A stretch of 64,000 nucleotides of DNA from Comamonadaceae bacterium UBA4962 (GTDB lineage Bacteria > Pseudomonadota > Gammaproteobacteria > Burkholderiales > Burkholderiaceae_C). Position 1 is the first letter of the stretch. Each line of letters opens with the position of its first letter. The stretch covers positions 216,486 to 280,485 of the forward strand of contig DHAE01000029.1 of NCBI GenBank assembly GCA_002397315.1, written 5' to 3'. This document shows positions 62,262 through 64,000 of the stretch, in pieces. The notes below the pieces were generated by a model. That model searched no databases. It saw nothing but the letters and a program-made list of their open reading frames with translations, and was not told the DNA's origin. Both the position numbers and the translations under genes were made by a program.

Positions 62262-62317
62262 TCGTCACGGCCCGGTCATACAACCGTCAAATCCCTGTCA
62301 TCACGGGTTCCTAGCAT
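62262..62317 (+). promoter_or_regulatory. Four-repeat PHO box and -10 of phoX
   Basis: GTCA cores occur at 62264, 62275, 62286 and 62297: four half-sites at an exact 11-bp period (TCGTCAC, CGGTCAT, CCGTCAA, CTGTCAT). The last half-site is perfect. Ten bases later comes TAGCAT (62312-62317), the -10. The layout equals the promoter of the phytase-like gene at 30.5 kb. It should bind phosphorylated PhoB and make phoX inducible by phosphate starvation. Confidence 0.82.
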
Positions 62318-62438
62318 CCCGGTCCGGAGGCAGGCCCGGCATCGCCCGGCCTGCCCATCGAGAGCCCACCCCGTGCCACGCCTGCGTTGGTGACGGCGGC
62401 GGGCGCCGCACCGCAGACCGACCCACCCGGAATCCACG

Positions 62439-64000
62439 ATGTCCCACACCCCGATGCCCTCCCGCCGCAAGGCCCTGCAATTCCTGGCCGGCATGCCCCT
62501 GCTGCCGCTGGGCGCCAGCGCATCCGCCGCTTCCCTGCTGGCCGCCTGCGGCGGCGGCAGCGGCGGCATCACCCCCGCCTTCGCGTCCGCCAGCTTCACG
62601 TCGATGGCCGCGCCCTCGCTGTCCAACCCCGCCGCGATGGCGACGACCACCGTCGGCTCCACGCTGAACGTCAAGTTCAGCGACGACTCGGTGCAGAGCT
62701 ACCAGCTCGCCTACCAGCCCTTCTTCGTGACGGGCGACCGCGTGTCCGACGGCAAGGGCGGCACGATCCTGGCCGGTGGCTACGTGGACATCAACAACAA
62801 GCCGATCATCGACACGACCGTGGCCGGCAAGGAACGCCAGTTCTTCTCCGACTCGCCCGACGGCACCTCCCTGCTCACCGTGCCCAACGCCAAGGTCGAC
62901 GGTGTGAAGGGCAACCCCGTGTTCGCGGTGGTGCAGTTCGAATACACCTCGCTGGCGCAGGACGGCAAGACCGACATGTACGGCAAGCTGCCCTCCCCCA
63001 TCGCGGTGCTGTCGCTCGACCAAGACCCCGCCACCGGCAAGCTCACGCTCGTGAAGTACCACAACGTGGACACCTCCAAGGTGCACGGCCTGTGGATCAC
63101 CTGCGGCGCGAGCCTGTCGCCCTGGGGCACGCACCTCTCCAGCGAGGAGTACGAGCCCGACGCCTTCACCGCCGCATCGAACGCGCAGTTCAAGGCCTAC
63201 AGCAAGAACCTGTACGGCAGCGAGACGGCCGCCAACCCCTACCACTACGGCCACATGCCCGAAGTGACGGTGAACGCCGACGGCACCGCCTCGATCAAGA
63301 AGCATTTCTGCATGGGCCGCATCTCCCATGAGCTGGTGCAGGTGATGCCCGACCAGCGCACGGCCCTGATGGGCGACGACGCCACCAACAGCGGCTACTT
63401 CGTCTTCGTGGCCGACAAGGAAAAGGACCTGTCCTCCGGCACGCTGTACGTGGCCAAGGTGGGCTCCGGCTTCTCGATCGATCCGGCCGCGAACTCCGCC
63501 GCCCAGCTCACCTGGATCAAGCTCGGCTCCGCCACCAGCGCGGAAATCGAGAAGCTCGCCAGCACGCTCAAGCCCACGGACATCATGACCGTGACGTCCA
63601 CCGATCCGAAGGACGCGAGCTACACGAAGATCGTCGCCAACGGCAAGACCGAGTGGATCAAGATCAACCCCGGCATGGAGAAGGCCGCCGCCTTCCTGGA
63701 AACCCACCGCTACGCCGCGTTCGCCGGCGCGAGCCTGGGCTTCACCAAGATGGAAGGCACCACCGTCAACGCCCGCGACAAGATCGCCTACTCGGCACTG
63801 CAGAACGTGCAGTCGTCGATGGTGGCCGGCAACGCCGCGAACGTGCCGGGCAACGGCATCTCGGTGCCCAAGCAGCTCGCGGCCGGCGCGGTGATGGCGC
63901 TCAACCTGCGCGGCGGCCAGAAGGACACGCAGGGCAACGCCATCAACAGCGAGTGGATGCCCGTGGACACCAAGGCCCTGCTGGCCGGCGAGGACATCGC
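62439..64000 (+). CDS. phoX: PhoX-family alkaline phosphatase (cut by window edge)
   Basis: The first 520 residues are visible. The N-terminus is Tat-like (SRRKALQFLAGMPLLPLG) and is followed by LLAACGGGSGG, a possible lipobox. The body matches PhoX/DUF839: ITCGASLSPWGTHLSSEEYE with metal-binding glutamates, HFCMGRISHELVQVMPD, and AYSALQNVQSSM near the cut. PhoX enzymes are Ca/Fe-dependent phosphatases that free phosphate from organic esters outside the cytoplasm. A four-repeat PHO box lies upstream. Confidence 0.9.
   Translation, partial: MSHTPMPSRRKALQFLAGMPLLPLGASASAASLLAACGGGSGGITPAFASASFTSMAAPSLSNPAAMATTTVGSTLNVKFSDDSVQSYQLAYQPFFVTGDRVSDGKGGTILAGGYVDINNKPIIDTTVAGKERQFFSDSPDGTSLLTVPNAKVDGVKGNPVFAVVQFEYTSLAQDGKTDMYGKLPSPIAVLSLDQDPATGKLTLVKYHNVDTSKVHGLWITCGASLSPWGTHLSSEEYEPDAFTAASNAQFKAYSKNLYGSETAANPYHYGHMPEVTVNADGTASIKKHFCMGRISHELVQVMPDQRTALMGDDATNSGYFVFVADKEKDLSSGTLYVAKVGSGFSIDPAANSAAQLTWIKLGSATSAEIEKLASTLKPTDIMTVTSTDPKDASYTKIVANGKTEWIKINPGMEKAAAFLETHRYAAFAGASLGFTKMEGTTVNARDKIAYSALQNVQSSMVAGNAANVPGNGISVPKQLAAGAVMALNLRGGQKDTQGNAINSEWMPVDTKALLAGEDI

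Overview
High-GC chromosomal DNA of a betaproteobacterium, most likely Comamonadaceae and close to Acidovorax/Paracidovorax. This rests on recognised families and base composition only, not on a database search: Bug-type tripartite receptors (two), DUF3034, DUF3079, DUF2782 and BPSS1780-type proteins, an argH/algZ/algR block, and hda-HAD-pcnB next to purM. No IS, integrase, phage structural gene, CRISPR array, rRNA or tRNA was seen. pcnB is cut by the left edge and a PhoX-type phosphatase by the right edge.

Layout. 0-4.5 kb: housekeeping hda-HAD-pcnB (minus) divergent from purM and an AI-2E-type permease. 4.6-6.9 kb: a tightly chained isochorismatase-like / DJ-1-like / GlxA-type regulator operon. 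6.9-7.9 kb: a two-gene cassette resembling a toxin-antitoxin module with an ADP-ribosyltransferase-like product. 7.9-13.3 kb: dinB, an exported globin with DUF3034, and an ECF sigma/anti-sigma pair facing an exported DUF3455 protein. 13.4-22.8 kb: two chemoreceptors, an FMN-dependent 2-hydroxyacid dehydrogenase, a DMT exporter, pbpC and DUF3079. 22.8-29 kb: a giant alpha-2-macroglobulin followed by the stump of a GNAT acetyltransferase. 29.2-34 kb: OpgC, a phytase-like lipoprotein, an SGNH hydrolase and a Bug receptor. 33.8-38.9 kb: argH, an AlgZ/AlgR-like two-component system and an exported ArgH-like lyase. 39-44.1 kb: ZIP transporter, dienelactone hydrolase, and a GbsR-type regulator with a four-gene membrane/redox operon. 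44.2-51.2 kb: LysR, acyl-CoA ligase, acyl-CoA dehydrogenase-like protein, Bug receptor and alkylsulfatase, apparently one catabolic unit. 51.2-54.6 kb: an amino-acid binding protein divergent from a D-amino-acid dehydrogenase, with a LysR gene. 54.9-64 kb: two unassigned genes, polA, DUF2782, thrB, BPSS1780 and phoX.

The most informative signals are regulatory and can be read directly. Two PHO-box promoters have identical geometry, one before the phytase-like gene and one before phoX. A mirror-image divergent promoter/operator lies between the amino-acid receptor and the D-amino-acid dehydrogenase. A pair of ATTTC-N10-GAAAT sites brackets the GbsR-type gene. A TTGRATCC-N16-CGTA motif faces both ways between the ECF sigma gene and DUF3455. 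Together they give testable regulons for phosphate starvation, amino-acid use and envelope or redox stress.
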